Source: Acinetobacter courvalinii (GTDB lineage: Bacteria; Pseudomonadota; Gammaproteobacteria; Pseudomonadales; Moraxellaceae). Taken from it: DNA of 64,000 bases. Below are positions 1 to 8,288 of this stretch, in pieces. A model generated the notes under the pieces. That model was given only the letters and a program-made list of their open reading frames with translations, was not told where the DNA came from and did not search any database. The DNA is taken from NCBI RefSeq assembly GCF_014635545.1, contig NZ_BMDA01000004.1, positions 124,001 to 188,000 of the forward strand, read 5' to 3'. Position 1 is the stretch's first letter. Each line of letters opens with the position of its first letter. Both the position numbers and the translations under genes were made by a program.

Positions 1-62
1 TTCAAGCGTTTTTCTTGGGCCTGAAGTTCTTGTTGAATTTCTAGAAGTTCATTTTCATTCAT
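1..62 (-). CDS. 5' end of a minus-strand gene, unidentified (partial)
   Basis: An ATG at complement 62-60 opens a frame that stays open to the window edge. It starts MNENELLEIQQEL and is rich in Glu, Gln and Leu, as in a coiled coil or linker. Only about 20 codons are visible, and no clear Shine-Dalgarno precedes the ATG. No family can be assigned. It would be divergent from the acetyltransferase that follows. Confidence 0.4.
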   Translation of the reverse strand, partial: MNENELLEIQQELQAQEKRL

Positions 63-171
63 ATAGGCAATTTTGACGACAAGGTCTATGATTGAGATAT
101 TTTCAGCAGTATATCCGATCTATCTCCTTATATTGTTAATAGTTTTTAATACACATTTATTGGTTCTAAAA

Positions 172-708
172 ATGATCGAAACAGCCAGATTACGTCTCAG
201 ACAATGGCGAGCAGAGGATAATGAAGCCTTTGCGGCCATGAGTAGCAATCCTCAAGTAATGCAGTACTTTCCGAACCTGCTGACACGGGCAGAAAGTGAT
301 GCTTTGATTGAGCGCATGAAATCAATTATCGACACGCAAGGCTGGGGGTTCTGGGCGGTTGAGTTAAAACATAACCAGCAATTTATTGGCTTTACCGGGT
401 TGCATAATCAACCGACACAATTCTCCTTTTCGCCTTGTGTGGAAATTGGATGGCGACTCGATCAGGCTTATTGGGGACAGGGTTATGCGCCTGAAGCTGC
501 CCAAGCTGCGCTTGCATTTGCTTTTGAGCAGTTAAAGCTGGATAAAGTGGTGGCCTTTACTACCTTGGACAATGCGAAATCGCAAAGAGTCATGCATAAA
601 TTAAACATGAATAAAGTTGGTGAATTTCAGCATCCAGCTATAGCCAAAGATCATCCACTCAGTTGGCACGTGCTCTACGAGATATTACACAAGAATTTTG
701 TTCGCTAG
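172..708 (+). CDS. GNAT family N-acetyltransferase (RimJ/RimL-like)
   Basis: A protein of 178 aa that probably transfers an acetyl group from acetyl-CoA to a primary amine on a protein or small molecule; the substrate is unknown. It opens METARL-style (MIETARLRLRQW), typical of the Acetyltransf_3 branch. It has the acetyl-CoA motif A region around residues 95-115 (GWRLDQAYWGQGYAPEAA) and a following helix ending in N-AKSQRVMHKLNM, as in RimJ/RimL relatives. The frame is open upstream to a TTG at 73, but the extra 33 residues are a hydrophobic stretch without family character, so the ATG at 172 is preferred. No strong ribosome binding site precedes either start. The gene stands alone. Confidence 0.85.
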   Translation: MIETARLRLRQWRAEDNEAFAAMSSNPQVMQYFPNLLTRAESDALIERMKSIIDTQGWGFWAVELKHNQQFIGFTGLHNQPTQFSFSPCVEIGWRLDQAYWGQGYAPEAAQAALAFAFEQLKLDKVVAFTTLDNAKSQRVMHKLNMNKVGEFQHPAIAKDHPLSWHVLYEILHKNFVR

Positions 709-895
709 GCAGGATGTTATTCATTTATATGCTTTTTATATCTGATAATAAAATAATTTATTGTTCGGCAATAATTTGAATCTTCCTGTATTTCATTTGT
801 TTCAATTTGCAGCGCTCAGCAAAAAATAGCGTTAAACGCGGTATAACTAAGATTGCTCCAAACAATATGTTTTTTACCTATAGTGAGGAAATACC

Positions 896-1345
896 ATGAC
901 AAATGAAAAACTTGATGAATTAAAAAACCAAGCCGCTGAATTGGGCGATGACTTAAAACACAAAGCAAAAGAAACTCAGCTACAAGGTGAAAAGGCAATT
1001 GATGACTTAAAACATTCTGCCGCAGAACTGAAGTTAAAAGGCGAAAAAGCCGTCGATGATCTAAAGAAAGATGTTTCCGAAAAAAATGCTGAAGGTAAAG
1101 AGGCGGCTTCGAGCAAAGTGGATGATATCAAAGCAAAACTGGAAGATACCCAGCATGCGGTTCAAGACAAATTTGACCACTTGAAAGAAGAAGCTAGCCA
1201 TAAACTGGATGATGCCAAAGCCAAAGCCGCTGAATTGAAAGATGAAGCGGCAGCAAAATTTGATGATCTTAAAGCTCAGGCCAGTCACAAGCTGGATGAT
1301 TTAAAGAAAGCCGCAACGGATACCATCAATAAATTCAAAGGTTAA
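896..1345 (+). CDS. hydrophilin / LEA-like repetitive coiled-coil protein
   Basis: A 149-residue cytoplasmic-type protein with no signal peptide. It is dominated by Lys, Asp, Glu and Ala with almost no aromatic residues. It is built from degenerate 11-residue units such as KFDHLKEEASHKLDD and KFDDLKAQASHKLDD, plus earlier units GEKAIDDLKHSAAEL and GEKAVDDLKKDV. This pattern is that of group 3 LEA proteins and bacterial hydrophilins, which stay disordered in water and fold or protect other proteins during drying. Acinetobacter hydrophilins linked to desiccation tolerance are known, but whether this is an orthologue cannot be told here. A good ribosome site (GTGAGGA) lies 6-12 bases before the ATG, and a strong terminator follows, so it is monocistronic. 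Confidence 0.85.
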   Translation: MTNEKLDELKNQAAELGDDLKHKAKETQLQGEKAIDDLKHSAAELKLKGEKAVDDLKKDVSEKNAEGKEAASSKVDDIKAKLEDTQHAVQDKFDHLKEEASHKLDDAKAKAAELKDEAAAKFDDLKAQASHKLDDLKKAATDTINKFKG

Positions 1346-1377
1346 TACGTTTGATCTGCGAATAGGATGAAAGACTT

Positions 1378-1414
1378 CCCCAAACATATCTACGCTATGT
1401 TTGGGGATTTTTTT
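1378..1414 (+). terminator. rho-independent terminator of the hydrophilin gene
   Basis: An 11-bp perfect stem (CCCCAAACATA with TATGTTTGGGG) around a 7-base loop, followed by ATTTTTTTA. It lies 33 bases after the hydrophilin stop codon. Confidence 0.9.
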
Positions 1415-1647
1415 ATTTAAAGGGATTTAAAAATATCTGGGCGACATGAGATCGATTATCCAGTCTAGCGTTGTTCGATCTAAGCTTTTTCTAACAAAAA
1501 AAGTGTATTGTTGGGCAGAGAAATCTAAAGCAGAAAAGTTGCTATAAAAAATGAGAAATTATCTGCTTTGAGAGGAGCGTCAGTTGTTCAATACTGCTAA
1601 ACTAAGCAAACTCAATGCTATGTTGATCTGTTTTTGGAGTAAACAAA

Positions 1648-2877
1648 ATGTCGTGGCTTTCTTCCTTAAAATCTGTTTTTTCACCAGCGCAAGAAGTGAA
1701 GGAAGACGAGATTCAAACAGTTCTACAAAGTTATGTGTTACCGCATTCAGAAAATGCGCTCAAAGATCGCATTAGTCAGGTCAATGTACAAGGCCGCATT
1801 CTACAGCTGACCATCAATACCTTTCCCCAAGAAAAAGATCACTTGCAACAGATTCATGACGAACTTGCAGAAGCATTGGAAAAGTGTGGCATTCAGGAAT
1901 TAAACCTACATATTATTCAGCAAAAACATGCGGCGCATGGTGAGGCAGGTCATAGCTGCTCATCCAAACCAAAAGCAGAAAATAGCAATTTACCGCCTGT
2001 GATGGATGCTTCACCAAAAGCAGAAGTAGATCCCAATAATCCGCCGATTCAAAAAGCTGCACCGCAACAGCGCGATGTGACAGCACATCCCCGTATTCAA
2101 AATGTGATTCTGGTGTCGTCGGGTAAAGGTGGTGTGGGTAAATCAACTACTACAGTAAACCTTGCATTGGCTTTACAGCAGCTCGGCTTAAAAGTTGGGG
2201 TGCTGGATGCCGATATTTATGGCCCAAGTATTCCAACCATGTTGGGCAATGCCGGCAAAACCCCACTGATTGAAAATGAACACTTTGTACCTTTAGATGC
2301 CTATGGCATGGCCGTACTGTCGATTGGTCATTTAATCGGTGAGCACAATACGCCTGTGGCATGGCGTGGACCAAAAGCCACCGGTGCATTGATGCAGTTG
2401 TTTAACCAGACTTTATGGCCTGATCTGGATGTACTGGTCATTGATATGCCACCGGGAACTGGCGATATTCAATTGACCTTGGCACAACGTATTCCGGTCA
2501 CGGGTGCGGTGATTGTCACTACCCCACAAAATGTAGCCTTAATGGATGCGACCAAAGGCATTGAGCTATTCAATAAAGTGAATATTCCTGTGTTGGGTGT
2601 GATTGAAAATATGTCGACCCATATTTGCTCGAATTGCGGACATGAAGAGCAGATTTTTGGTACAGGCGGTGGCGATCAGTTGTCAACGCAATACCAGATT
2701 CCATTACTGGGACGCTTACCTTTAGATGCGAAAATCCGTGAGCATGCCGATCAGGGCACACCAAGTGTAATCGCGAAGGATGCCGCTGCCGAAAGCTATC
2801 TCAATATTGCACAAGCCGTGTTGCAACACATGGATAAGCTGCCGAAGCGTCAGAAAGACGATAAACGAATTTTCTAA
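1648..2877 (+). CDS. mrp: Mrp/ApbC iron-sulfur cluster carrier protein
   Basis: A 409-aa P-loop ATPase that binds and transfers [4Fe-4S] clusters to apo-proteins in the cytoplasm. The N-terminal ~90 residues are the MIP18/DUF59 domain. They are joined by a Pro/Ala/Lys-rich linker to the Mrp NTPase domain. The deviant Walker A SSGKGGVGKST starts near residue 157, followed by the DADIYGPS and DMPPGTGD motifs. The cluster-binding pair C327-x2-C330 (CSNCG) is intact. GGAG stands 8 bases before the ATG. The upstream 230 bases contain no gene, and a terminator follows the stop, so it is probably a single-gene unit. Confidence 0.97.
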   Translation: MSWLSSLKSVFSPAQEVKEDEIQTVLQSYVLPHSENALKDRISQVNVQGRILQLTINTFPQEKDHLQQIHDELAEALEKCGIQELNLHIIQQKHAAHGEAGHSCSSKPKAENSNLPPVMDASPKAEVDPNNPPIQKAAPQQRDVTAHPRIQNVILVSSGKGGVGKSTTTVNLALALQQLGLKVGVLDADIYGPSIPTMLGNAGKTPLIENEHFVPLDAYGMAVLSIGHLIGEHNTPVAWRGPKATGALMQLFNQTLWPDLDVLVIDMPPGTGDIQLTLAQRIPVTGAVIVTTPQNVALMDATKGIELFNKVNIPVLGVIENMSTHICSNCGHEEQIFGTGGGDQLSTQYQIPLLGRLPLDAKIREHADQGTPSVIAKDAAAESYLNIAQAVLQHMDKLPKRQKDDKRIF

Positions 2878-2885
2878 GCCCACCG

Positions 2886-2914
2886 AAAACCCAACACGCA
2901 AATGTTGGGTTTTT
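2886..2914 (+). terminator. terminator after mrp
   Basis: Stem AAAACCCAACA / TGTTGGGTTTT with a 6-base loop, running into a T-rich tail (TTTTGCTTTC), 9 bases past the mrp stop. Confidence 0.85.
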
Positions 2915-3024
2915 GCTTTCTAATCGAAATCAAATTTTGATCTAGACCATTCCATAACTCACTTTTAAAAACAAAGTAGGTACGTAACTTGCTTTGTATA
3001 GACTTTCTTTTTTAAGACAGGTGA

Positions 3025-3900
3025 ATGATGCAATTCAAATCTTTTATCGGTATTGCCACGCTATGTACGACGCTTTTTTTAGCTGCATGTAATGGTGATA
3101 GCAACTCAAATTCGACTCAACCTCAAGAACAAGCGAAACTCCAGCCGATCGTGATTCAGGGAGCATTACCTGTCGAGTCGGAAAAAATGGCGGCCCAGTT
3201 AGAGAATGCGACTGTAGAAATGATTGGGGAATGGAAGTTCTGGAAGGGCACCTATAAAGGTTATCCTGTGGTGATTTCCAAGACGCGTATGGGCATGAGT
3301 AATTCTGCTGCTGCCACTGCACTTGCAATTCAACATTACAAACCGATTGCGATTATCAATCAGGGCACAGCCGGTGGTCATGATCCAGACCTACATGTAT
3401 TTGATATTGTATTAGGTAAATACACCACCAATATCGGTGCGTTTAAAACACCCAATAAACCCCTTGGTGGTGGTTCAAATGCTTTAGAGTGGAATGAAGC
3501 CTTTGATGTTTTACCTGATGATGAGTCTGATCCTGAGCCAATTGCGATCCGTAAATTTGAAGGTGACAAAGAACTCTTGCTTGCTGCTTACAAGGCAAAA
3601 CCAAATTACAGCAAAGGACAAGTGGTGGAAGGTACGATTGGTTCGGCAGATACCTGGAATAACGAGCTTGATCGCATCAAGCAGTTCCATACGGTTTATG
3701 GTACTTCGGTAGAAGAGATGGAAGCAGCTTCAGTGGCCCAGATTGCCCATCAGTTCAATGTGCCATTCTTGGGGATCCGTGTGTTATCCAATAACATTAC
3801 CAATAATGGTGCCTATGACCCTGCCACAGGTGAAGCATGTCAGGAATATGCACTCGATGTGGCAGAACAATATATGAAGGCCAAAGCCGCAGCGAAATAA
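3025..3900 (+). CDS. lipoprotein of the nucleoside phosphorylase / MTA-SAH nucleosidase superfamily
   Basis: A 291-aa protein with a lipoprotein signal peptide; the lipobox LFLAAC puts the acylated Cys at residue 22. The mature part has the PNP/UDP phosphorylase fold signature: INQGTAGGHDPDLHVFDIV near residues 112-130 and EMEAASVAQIAHQF near residues 230-245. The family cleaves or phosphorolyses the glycosidic bond of nucleosides such as methylthioadenosine. At the position where MTA/SAH nucleosidases have a catalytic Asp (xxSDxA), this protein reads VLSNNITNN, so the reaction may differ from the classic enzyme. Envelope location is also unusual. Two adjacent ATGs (3025, 3028) follow the AGGTG ribosome site. 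Confidence 0.8.
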   Translation: MMQFKSFIGIATLCTTLFLAACNGDSNSNSTQPQEQAKLQPIVIQGALPVESEKMAAQLENATVEMIGEWKFWKGTYKGYPVVISKTRMGMSNSAAATALAIQHYKPIAIINQGTAGGHDPDLHVFDIVLGKYTTNIGAFKTPNKPLGGGSNALEWNEAFDVLPDDESDPEPIAIRKFEGDKELLLAAYKAKPNYSKGQVVEGTIGSADTWNNELDRIKQFHTVYGTSVEEMEAASVAQIAHQFNVPFLGIRVLSNNITNNGAYDPATGEACQEYALDVAEQYMKAKAAAK

Positions 3901-3911
3901 GTATTCTTATT

Positions 3912-3944
3912 AAGAAGAAATCATTTAGATGGTTTCTTCTTTTC
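3912..3944. terminator. bidirectional terminator between convergent genes
   Basis: A 12-bp stem (AAGAAGAAATCA with its near-perfect complement ending TTTCTTCTT) flanked by T-rich sequence on the + side and A-rich sequence on the other. It overlaps the stop codon of the minus-strand DUF2062 gene, so it can end both transcripts. Confidence 0.7.
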
Positions 3945-4482
3945 TCTCTTTCTCACGATTTTTCCAGCTCCGAATTACACTCCAACGCCAGAGTAAGTGT
4001 GTCGCCGCATAAAATAAAACCGCAAATAAAATTGCTTCAATCATCAGCCCTGAAACCAGGATCTTGGCAAGGCTAAAATCAATATGTCCATGCCCAAAAT
4101 TTTTGATCCAGTTTAGAATCTGATGCAGAACACCAAGCAACATGTCTTTATTGATCATATTGACGTGATAAATCTTGCTACCGAACCAGAACCCTAAATA
4201 AAGAATCGGTACAACCGTAAAGGGGTTGGTTAACCATGCCATGCATAATCCAATCGGCAAGTTCACTTCAAACAGTAGCACGGTCAGGATAATAAACACG
4301 CTATGAAACGGAACCGGTAAAATGCCCCAGAAGGTGCCAATAAACATAGCTTTTGCAATAGAACGGCGATTTACATACCAAAGCAGTGGATTTAAGGTGC
4401 GTTCACCAAAAATCTTCATAAATTTTAGTCGAGCGACTTTTTCCGAAGAAGGTAGCCACTTATGAAAAAATTGCTTAGGCAT
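3925..4482 (-). CDS. DUF2062 domain inner membrane protein
   Basis: A 185-aa protein of the DUF2062 family, membrane proteins of unknown function in proteobacteria. A basic N-terminus (MPKQFFHKWLPSSEKVARLK) precedes hydrophobic segments at roughly residues 45-70 (FIGTFWGILPVPFHSVFIIL), 75-100 and 135-160. The sequence MAWLTNPFTVVPILY is the family's recognisable N-P-x-T motif. It is convergent with the lipoprotein gene and shares its terminator. Its own promoter must lie in the 313 bases upstream, shared with the divergent LysE-type gene. Confidence 0.88.
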   Translation of the reverse strand: MPKQFFHKWLPSSEKVARLKFMKIFGERTLNPLLWYVNRRSIAKAMFIGTFWGILPVPFHSVFIILTVLLFEVNLPIGLCMAWLTNPFTVVPILYLGFWFGSKIYHVNMINKDMLLGVLHQILNWIKNFGHGHIDFSLAKILVSGLMIEAILFAVLFYAATHLLWRWSVIRSWKNREKERKEETI

Positions 4483-4795
4483 AAATCATGTGGAGCGAAT
4501 AAGAGATAGGAGGGGAAACAGCTTATAAAATAACATTAATTACTTAGCAAAAACTTAAAATCATGTCTCCATTTATCTGGGGGTAGCGGGGGTACTTATC
4601 AAGCCATCTCCATAATTTGAATCTTAAATACTCAGGCATCTGCCTGTGACTGTGCAGTTAGTACTACTTGAAATTTTAAAAACATAAATAAAATAAAAGC
4701 TTATAAAGATTTTCGTCATAAGTCCTTACAGTTGTTTTTTTGCTATAGCTGAGTAATTGGATTAATCTGAAAATCTCTCATAGTGAGGTCATTCA
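4483..4795. other. 313-bp divergent intergenic region
   Basis: It lies between the minus-strand DUF2062 gene and the plus-strand LysE-type gene, so it must hold both promoters. It is AT-rich apart from a short G-rich run near 4577-4593. No open frame with a ribosome site, repeat or stable hairpin was seen. Confidence 0.6.
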
Positions 4796-5389
4796 ATGAT
4801 TTCATGGTTTTTTATTGGTTTAGTAATCACCATTCTGCTGACACCAGGCCCAACTAATACCTTACTTGCATCTTCAGGGATTCAGGTCGGATTACGTAAA
4901 TCTTTACTGCTTATTCCAGCGGAAGCGGTCGGCTATATTATTGCCATTACGGCTTGGGGCATGTTGATTGGTAAAGTATCGGCCACTTTTCCTTTATTAC
5001 CCACGTTTTTGAAATTATTGAGTGCGACTTATATTATTTTTCTTGCCATCAAGTTATGGCGTACGGCGAATCAGGATGTGGTTTTAAATCAGCCGACCAT
5101 TCGCCCCAAAGAACTCCTCTGCGCAACTTTGCTCAATCCTAAGGCTTTACTGTTTGCTTCAGCCATTTTCCCTGCTGCTGCCTGGAAAAGTCAGGACATT
5201 TATATGGCACACATGGGGACATTTGTGGCTTTAATTCTTCCGATTGCTTTATTCTGGATTTCAGTCGGTGCAATGCTGGCAAGCAAGAAGGTAAACTGGC
5301 TCTCTCAAGCGAAACTGCAACGTACCGCCTGTGTTGTGCTAGTCAGCTTTGCGATTCCAATTAGCTATTCAGCGCTCAACAATTTATAA
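4796..5389 (+). CDS. LysE/RhtB family amino-acid exporter
   Basis: A 197-aa inner membrane protein with about six hydrophobic helices. It opens MISWFFIGLVITILLTPGPT; the TPGPxxT motif in the first helix marks the LysE/RhtB family, whose members export amino acids and related metabolites by proton exchange. LNPKALLFASAIFPAAA near residues 113-129 is the second family signature. The length is slightly under the usual 200-210. The ribosome site GTGAGG lies 8 bases before the ATG. The substrate cannot be predicted. A terminator follows, so it is monocistronic. Confidence 0.92.
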   Translation: MISWFFIGLVITILLTPGPTNTLLASSGIQVGLRKSLLLIPAEAVGYIIAITAWGMLIGKVSATFPLLPTFLKLLSATYIIFLAIKLWRTANQDVVLNQPTIRPKELLCATLLNPKALLFASAIFPAAAWKSQDIYMAHMGTFVALILPIALFWISVGAMLASKKVNWLSQAKLQRTACVVLVSFAIPISYSALNNL

Positions 5390-5393
5390 CATT

Positions 5394-5433
5394 CTCACCT
5401 CTATTGAAGCGAACGCATGAGAGGTGTTGTTTT
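5394..5433 (+). terminator. terminator after the LysE-type gene
   Basis: Stem CACCTCT / AGAGGTG around a 17-base loop, followed by TTGTTTTCATT. The loop is large, so confidence is moderate. Confidence 0.5.
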
Positions 5434-5496
5434 CATTAATAGCATTTTAAGTTAAAGTACTCGCCAATTATTAACTTCGTCTTTGGATAAAAAGTC

Positions 5497-6066
5497 ATGG
5501 CTATAAAATCTGATCGTTGGATTCGTGAAATGAGCGAAAAACACGGCATGATTGAACCTTATGCGGAAAATCAAGTTCGTTTTGATAAAAACGGTGAAAA
5601 GTTGATTTCTTACGGGGTATCGAGCTATGGCTATGATGTCCGTTGTGCGCGTGAGTTCAAAGTGTTTACCAATGTGCACTCAGCCATTGTTGACCCTAAG
5701 AACTTTGATGATAAAAGCTTTATCGATATCGAGTCTGATGTATGTATTATTCCGCCAAACTCGTTTGCCTTGGCACGGACCATTGAATATTTCCGTATTC
5801 CACGTAATGTATTAACCGTTTGCCTTGGCAAATCAACCTATGCACGTTGCGGCATTATTGTAAACGTAACCCCGTTAGAGCCAGAGTGGGAAGGTCACGT
5901 TACCCTAGAATTCTCGAATACAACCAACTTGCCAGCACGTATTTACGCAGGTGAGGGCGTTGCACAAATGTTGTTCTTTGAAAGTGATGAAGTATGTGAA
6001 ACTTCATATAAAGATCGTGGTGGTAAATACCAAGGTCAAACTGGCGTGACTTTGCCAAAGACCTGA
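5497..6066 (+). CDS. dcd: dCTP deaminase
   Basis: A 189-aa enzyme that deaminates dCTP to dUTP, feeding dTMP synthesis in the cytoplasm. It aligns over its full length with the bacterial Dcd family. It starts MAIKSDRWI, and has the VSSYGYDVR substrate loop near residues 42-50, the GKSTYARCG segment near 110-118, and the catalytic region [16 protein letters not shown] with the active-site Glu near residue 130. The C-terminus carries the GGKYQGQ nucleotide-closing tail. The length is standard. It is a single gene with its own terminator. Confidence 0.98.
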   Translation: MAIKSDRWIREMSEKHGMIEPYAENQVRFDKNGEKLISYGVSSYGYDVRCAREFKVFTNVHSAIVDPKNFDDKSFIDIESDVCIIPPNSFALARTIEYFRIPRNVLTVCLGKSTYARCGIIVNVTPLEPEWEGHVTLEFSNTTNLPARIYAGEGVAQMLFFESDEVCETSYKDRGGKYQGQTGVTLPKT

Positions 6067-6077
6067 TTATTAGATTT

Positions 6078-6119
6078 AAAAAAAAGCTCATCATATAAAC
6101 TATGGTGAGCTTTTTTTTA
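6078..6119 (+). terminator. terminator after dcd
   Basis: Stem AGCTCATCA / TGGTGAGCT (one G-T pair) preceded by an A-run and followed by eight Ts. The A and T runs extend the pairing, so it may work in both directions. Confidence 0.85.
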
Positions 6120-6326
6120 TGTGATGCATTTAAATAAGTTGTATATTTTTGGCCTAAAATGTTTAGATAAATTAAACTTGTATTTAATTTGTTTTAAAAT
6201 ATAATTAAAAAATGCTTTGTTTTATCGCCGTTCACAGTGCGGATATAAATTAGAAAACTGTGTGTAGTTGAGATAAAACATTATAAAAATAAACAAATAT
6301 GGATGTTTTAAACATGGAGGTCGGTC

Positions 6327-7718
6327 ATGCGACAGTTTAAATCTCTTCATTTAGCTATGCTTTTGTTAGGTAGTTCATACGTAAATTTTGCTTATGCCAC
6401 AGCCGGTACATTAAAAAGCATGACGGATACGGAACTCTCTGCAACCACAGGCCAGGCATTGATGAGTTTTTCGTATATTGCTCCCACTGATCTGGCCAAT
6501 AAAGAAGCGTTGCGAGATGGCGGAGACAAAACCATTGGTTTCTATACGTTGGGACTGGAAGCTGAAATGGAGTTGAACGTCAATATTAAAAAACTCCAGT
6601 TAGGTTGTGGTGGTACCAATGGAGCAGGTGGCTGTGATATCGATATTGATTACCTCAGTCTGAGTGGTTTAGGTAATTCTGAAACTTCTAATACCGATAG
6701 TGCGGCTGATCGTGCAGCACGTGCTGGCTCATCAGCGGTTTTAACCAATCCATTCATTGAGTTTGCAGTCAAGAATCCAGATAAAGCTTCAACCCGTCAA
6801 ATTGTTGGACTAAATTTAAGTGCTGAGAAGGCTTTGGGTTTAATTACTTTCGGTCTTGAGAATGGACCCACTAAGACAGGTATTAACTCACTCAGTGGTT
6901 ATATGGAAATTGCGGCCACGACTGGTCTGGCCAATGTAAATGGATTTGGAACAAGTCTGGTATCTGGGGAGCCAGACAGAAACACGTTAAATCAATCTGA
7001 TGGTTATAATCCGATTACTGGCAAGATATGCTCTACACCTCTTCTTTGTATACCCACAATTGATTTTGAAACTACGGATTATGCGCTCAACCTTCGGGAT
7101 AAAGCCACAGGCAGTAATATTTTAAAAGGGGATTTAGCTATAGGTCAGCAACCGATTACTGGAAAGCGGATTACCAGTGCGAATTTAACTGCTACAGCCG
7201 CGGTCCGTGATATTGATTTAAGTGGAAACATTGTAGCGAAGGCAATGGGACTGAATCTGGATAAACAGGTCACCGGTACGATTCAGAATTTGCTAGTTGA
7301 TGTCGCGATCAGTGAAGATTTAGGTTATTTCCACAAGGCGAATCTAAATGGTACAGCGGCATCACTTTCTTTACAGTCACAGAATATCCAGTGGACCAAT
7401 AACAAATCTGTTTCACAAAATGGATGGTGGCTTGAGTTTAGTAATCCAATCGATATTGGTTTCATTCAACCTGCATTTAATGTTGATATTCCTAAAGCGA
7501 CACTTAATGAAGCATTCTCTCAGGTTTCTCAGTATCTGAACGATCATCCGATTGATTGTGGACTACTTGGTGCGGCAAATTGTCTTCTGGGGAATACAGT
7601 CCCTGTAGGGACGGTGAATTTAATCAATGCAATCCGACCACAAATGGCCCTAACGAATTTAGAGCTAGCGACTCAAAAATTTACCCCAAACTGTTATGGT
7701 ACTTTAAAATTTTGCTAA
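6327..7718 (+). CDS. secreted TGQ-motif protein, paralogue 1 (DUF6160/Fil-like)
   Basis: A 463-aa exported protein of unknown function. The signal peptide ends near residue 25 (VNFAYA). The mature N-terminus carries LKSMTDTELSATTGQALM, the motif shared by all seven genes of this block. The rest is rich in Asn, Thr, Gly and alternating hydrophobic residues, suggesting beta structure. Eight cysteines fall in four close pairs: GCGGTNGAGGC, CSTPLLC, CGLLGAANC and a C-terminal CYGTLKFC. No lipobox, LPXTG or OmpA domain is present. Similar proteins are annotated in Acinetobacter as DUF6160 or putative pilus (Fil) proteins; this comparison is from memory. A strong GGAGG site precedes the ATG. Confidence 0.85.
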   Translation: MRQFKSLHLAMLLLGSSYVNFAYATAGTLKSMTDTELSATTGQALMSFSYIAPTDLANKEALRDGGDKTIGFYTLGLEAEMELNVNIKKLQLGCGGTNGAGGCDIDIDYLSLSGLGNSETSNTDSAADRAARAGSSAVLTNPFIEFAVKNPDKASTRQIVGLNLSAEKALGLITFGLENGPTKTGINSLSGYMEIAATTGLANVNGFGTSLVSGEPDRNTLNQSDGYNPITGKICSTPLLCIPTIDFETTDYALNLRDKATGSNILKGDLAIGQQPITGKRITSANLTATAAVRDIDLSGNIVAKAMGLNLDKQVTGTIQNLLVDVAISEDLGYFHKANLNGTAASLSLQSQNIQWTNNKSVSQNGWWLEFSNPIDIGFIQPAFNVDIPKATLNEAFSQVSQYLNDHPIDCGLLGAANCLLGNTVPVGTVNLINAIRPQMALTNLELATQKFTPNCYGTLKFC

Positions 7719-7733
7719 TTTAATCTAAAAAAT

Positions 7734-7757
7734 AAGCAGCTTGGCTGCTTTTTATTT
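7734..7757 (+). terminator. terminator after paralogue 1
   Basis: Stem AAGCAGC / GCTGCTT with a 3-base loop and TTTTATTTA tail, 15 bases after the stop codon. Confidence 0.8.
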
Positions 7758-8288
7758 ATATATTTTCATAGGTTAACTAAGAGATACCAATTAATTATCT
7801 TTAAAATACAATTCATTAGATGATGAGTTGAACGGATATATAGAACTTAAATCTTTATATTTGATTTTTTCACGTTATTCCACTTGATTCCCCCTTTATT
7901 GTCAAAAATCGCAGTAGCTTAGGACGCCTCTAAAACAAGGAGCTAGCCTTCATGTTTCTTCTGTCCCATCTAAAGTATGTCTAAAACTCTCCTTATGGTG
8001 ATGTGGAAGGAGGCGCGTATGAAACAACACTTTATTTACATTGCAATATTTCAACTTGCTGTATGAGAAATGATCTATTTGATATTTAATATGATTATTT
8101 TTTTGTGATATTTTTTTACCTTTATGGGTCATTTTTGTCATATATTGTATATTATTTAACACTTTTCAGGGTTATAGTAGGTGTAGTTATAAAAGTAATT
8201 ATTAGCTTACTAATTTTTTTGTCCCTTAATTTTAGGGCGGAAAATTGTTTAGAGCTAAGATTTAGAATCAAAAAAAAGGATTTTTATA
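7758..8288 (+). other. 531-bp spacer with two tiny ORFs and a GC-richer patch
   Basis: Mostly very AT-rich, but about 7880-8070 is visibly richer in GC. In that patch two very short frames follow good ribosome sites. At 7952-7984 an AAGGAG site precedes ATG and 10 codons. At 8019-8066 an AAGGAGG site precedes ATG and 15 codons reading MKQHFIYIAIFQLAV. They may be leader peptides or debris of an older gene. The last 40 bases hold the ribosome site AAAAAGGATTT for paralogue 2. No convincing promoter could be fixed. Confidence 0.4.

Noticed and set aside
73-171. N-terminal extension of the GNAT protein from a TTG start
   Set aside because: The 33 extra residues are hydrophobic and outside the family fold; the canonical acetyltransferase opening starts at the ATG at 172.
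7950-8162. 70-codon minus-strand frame in the spacer after paralogue 1
   Set aside because: No ribosome site, and it opposes the two mini-ORFs that do have ribosome sites; composition gives no protein character.
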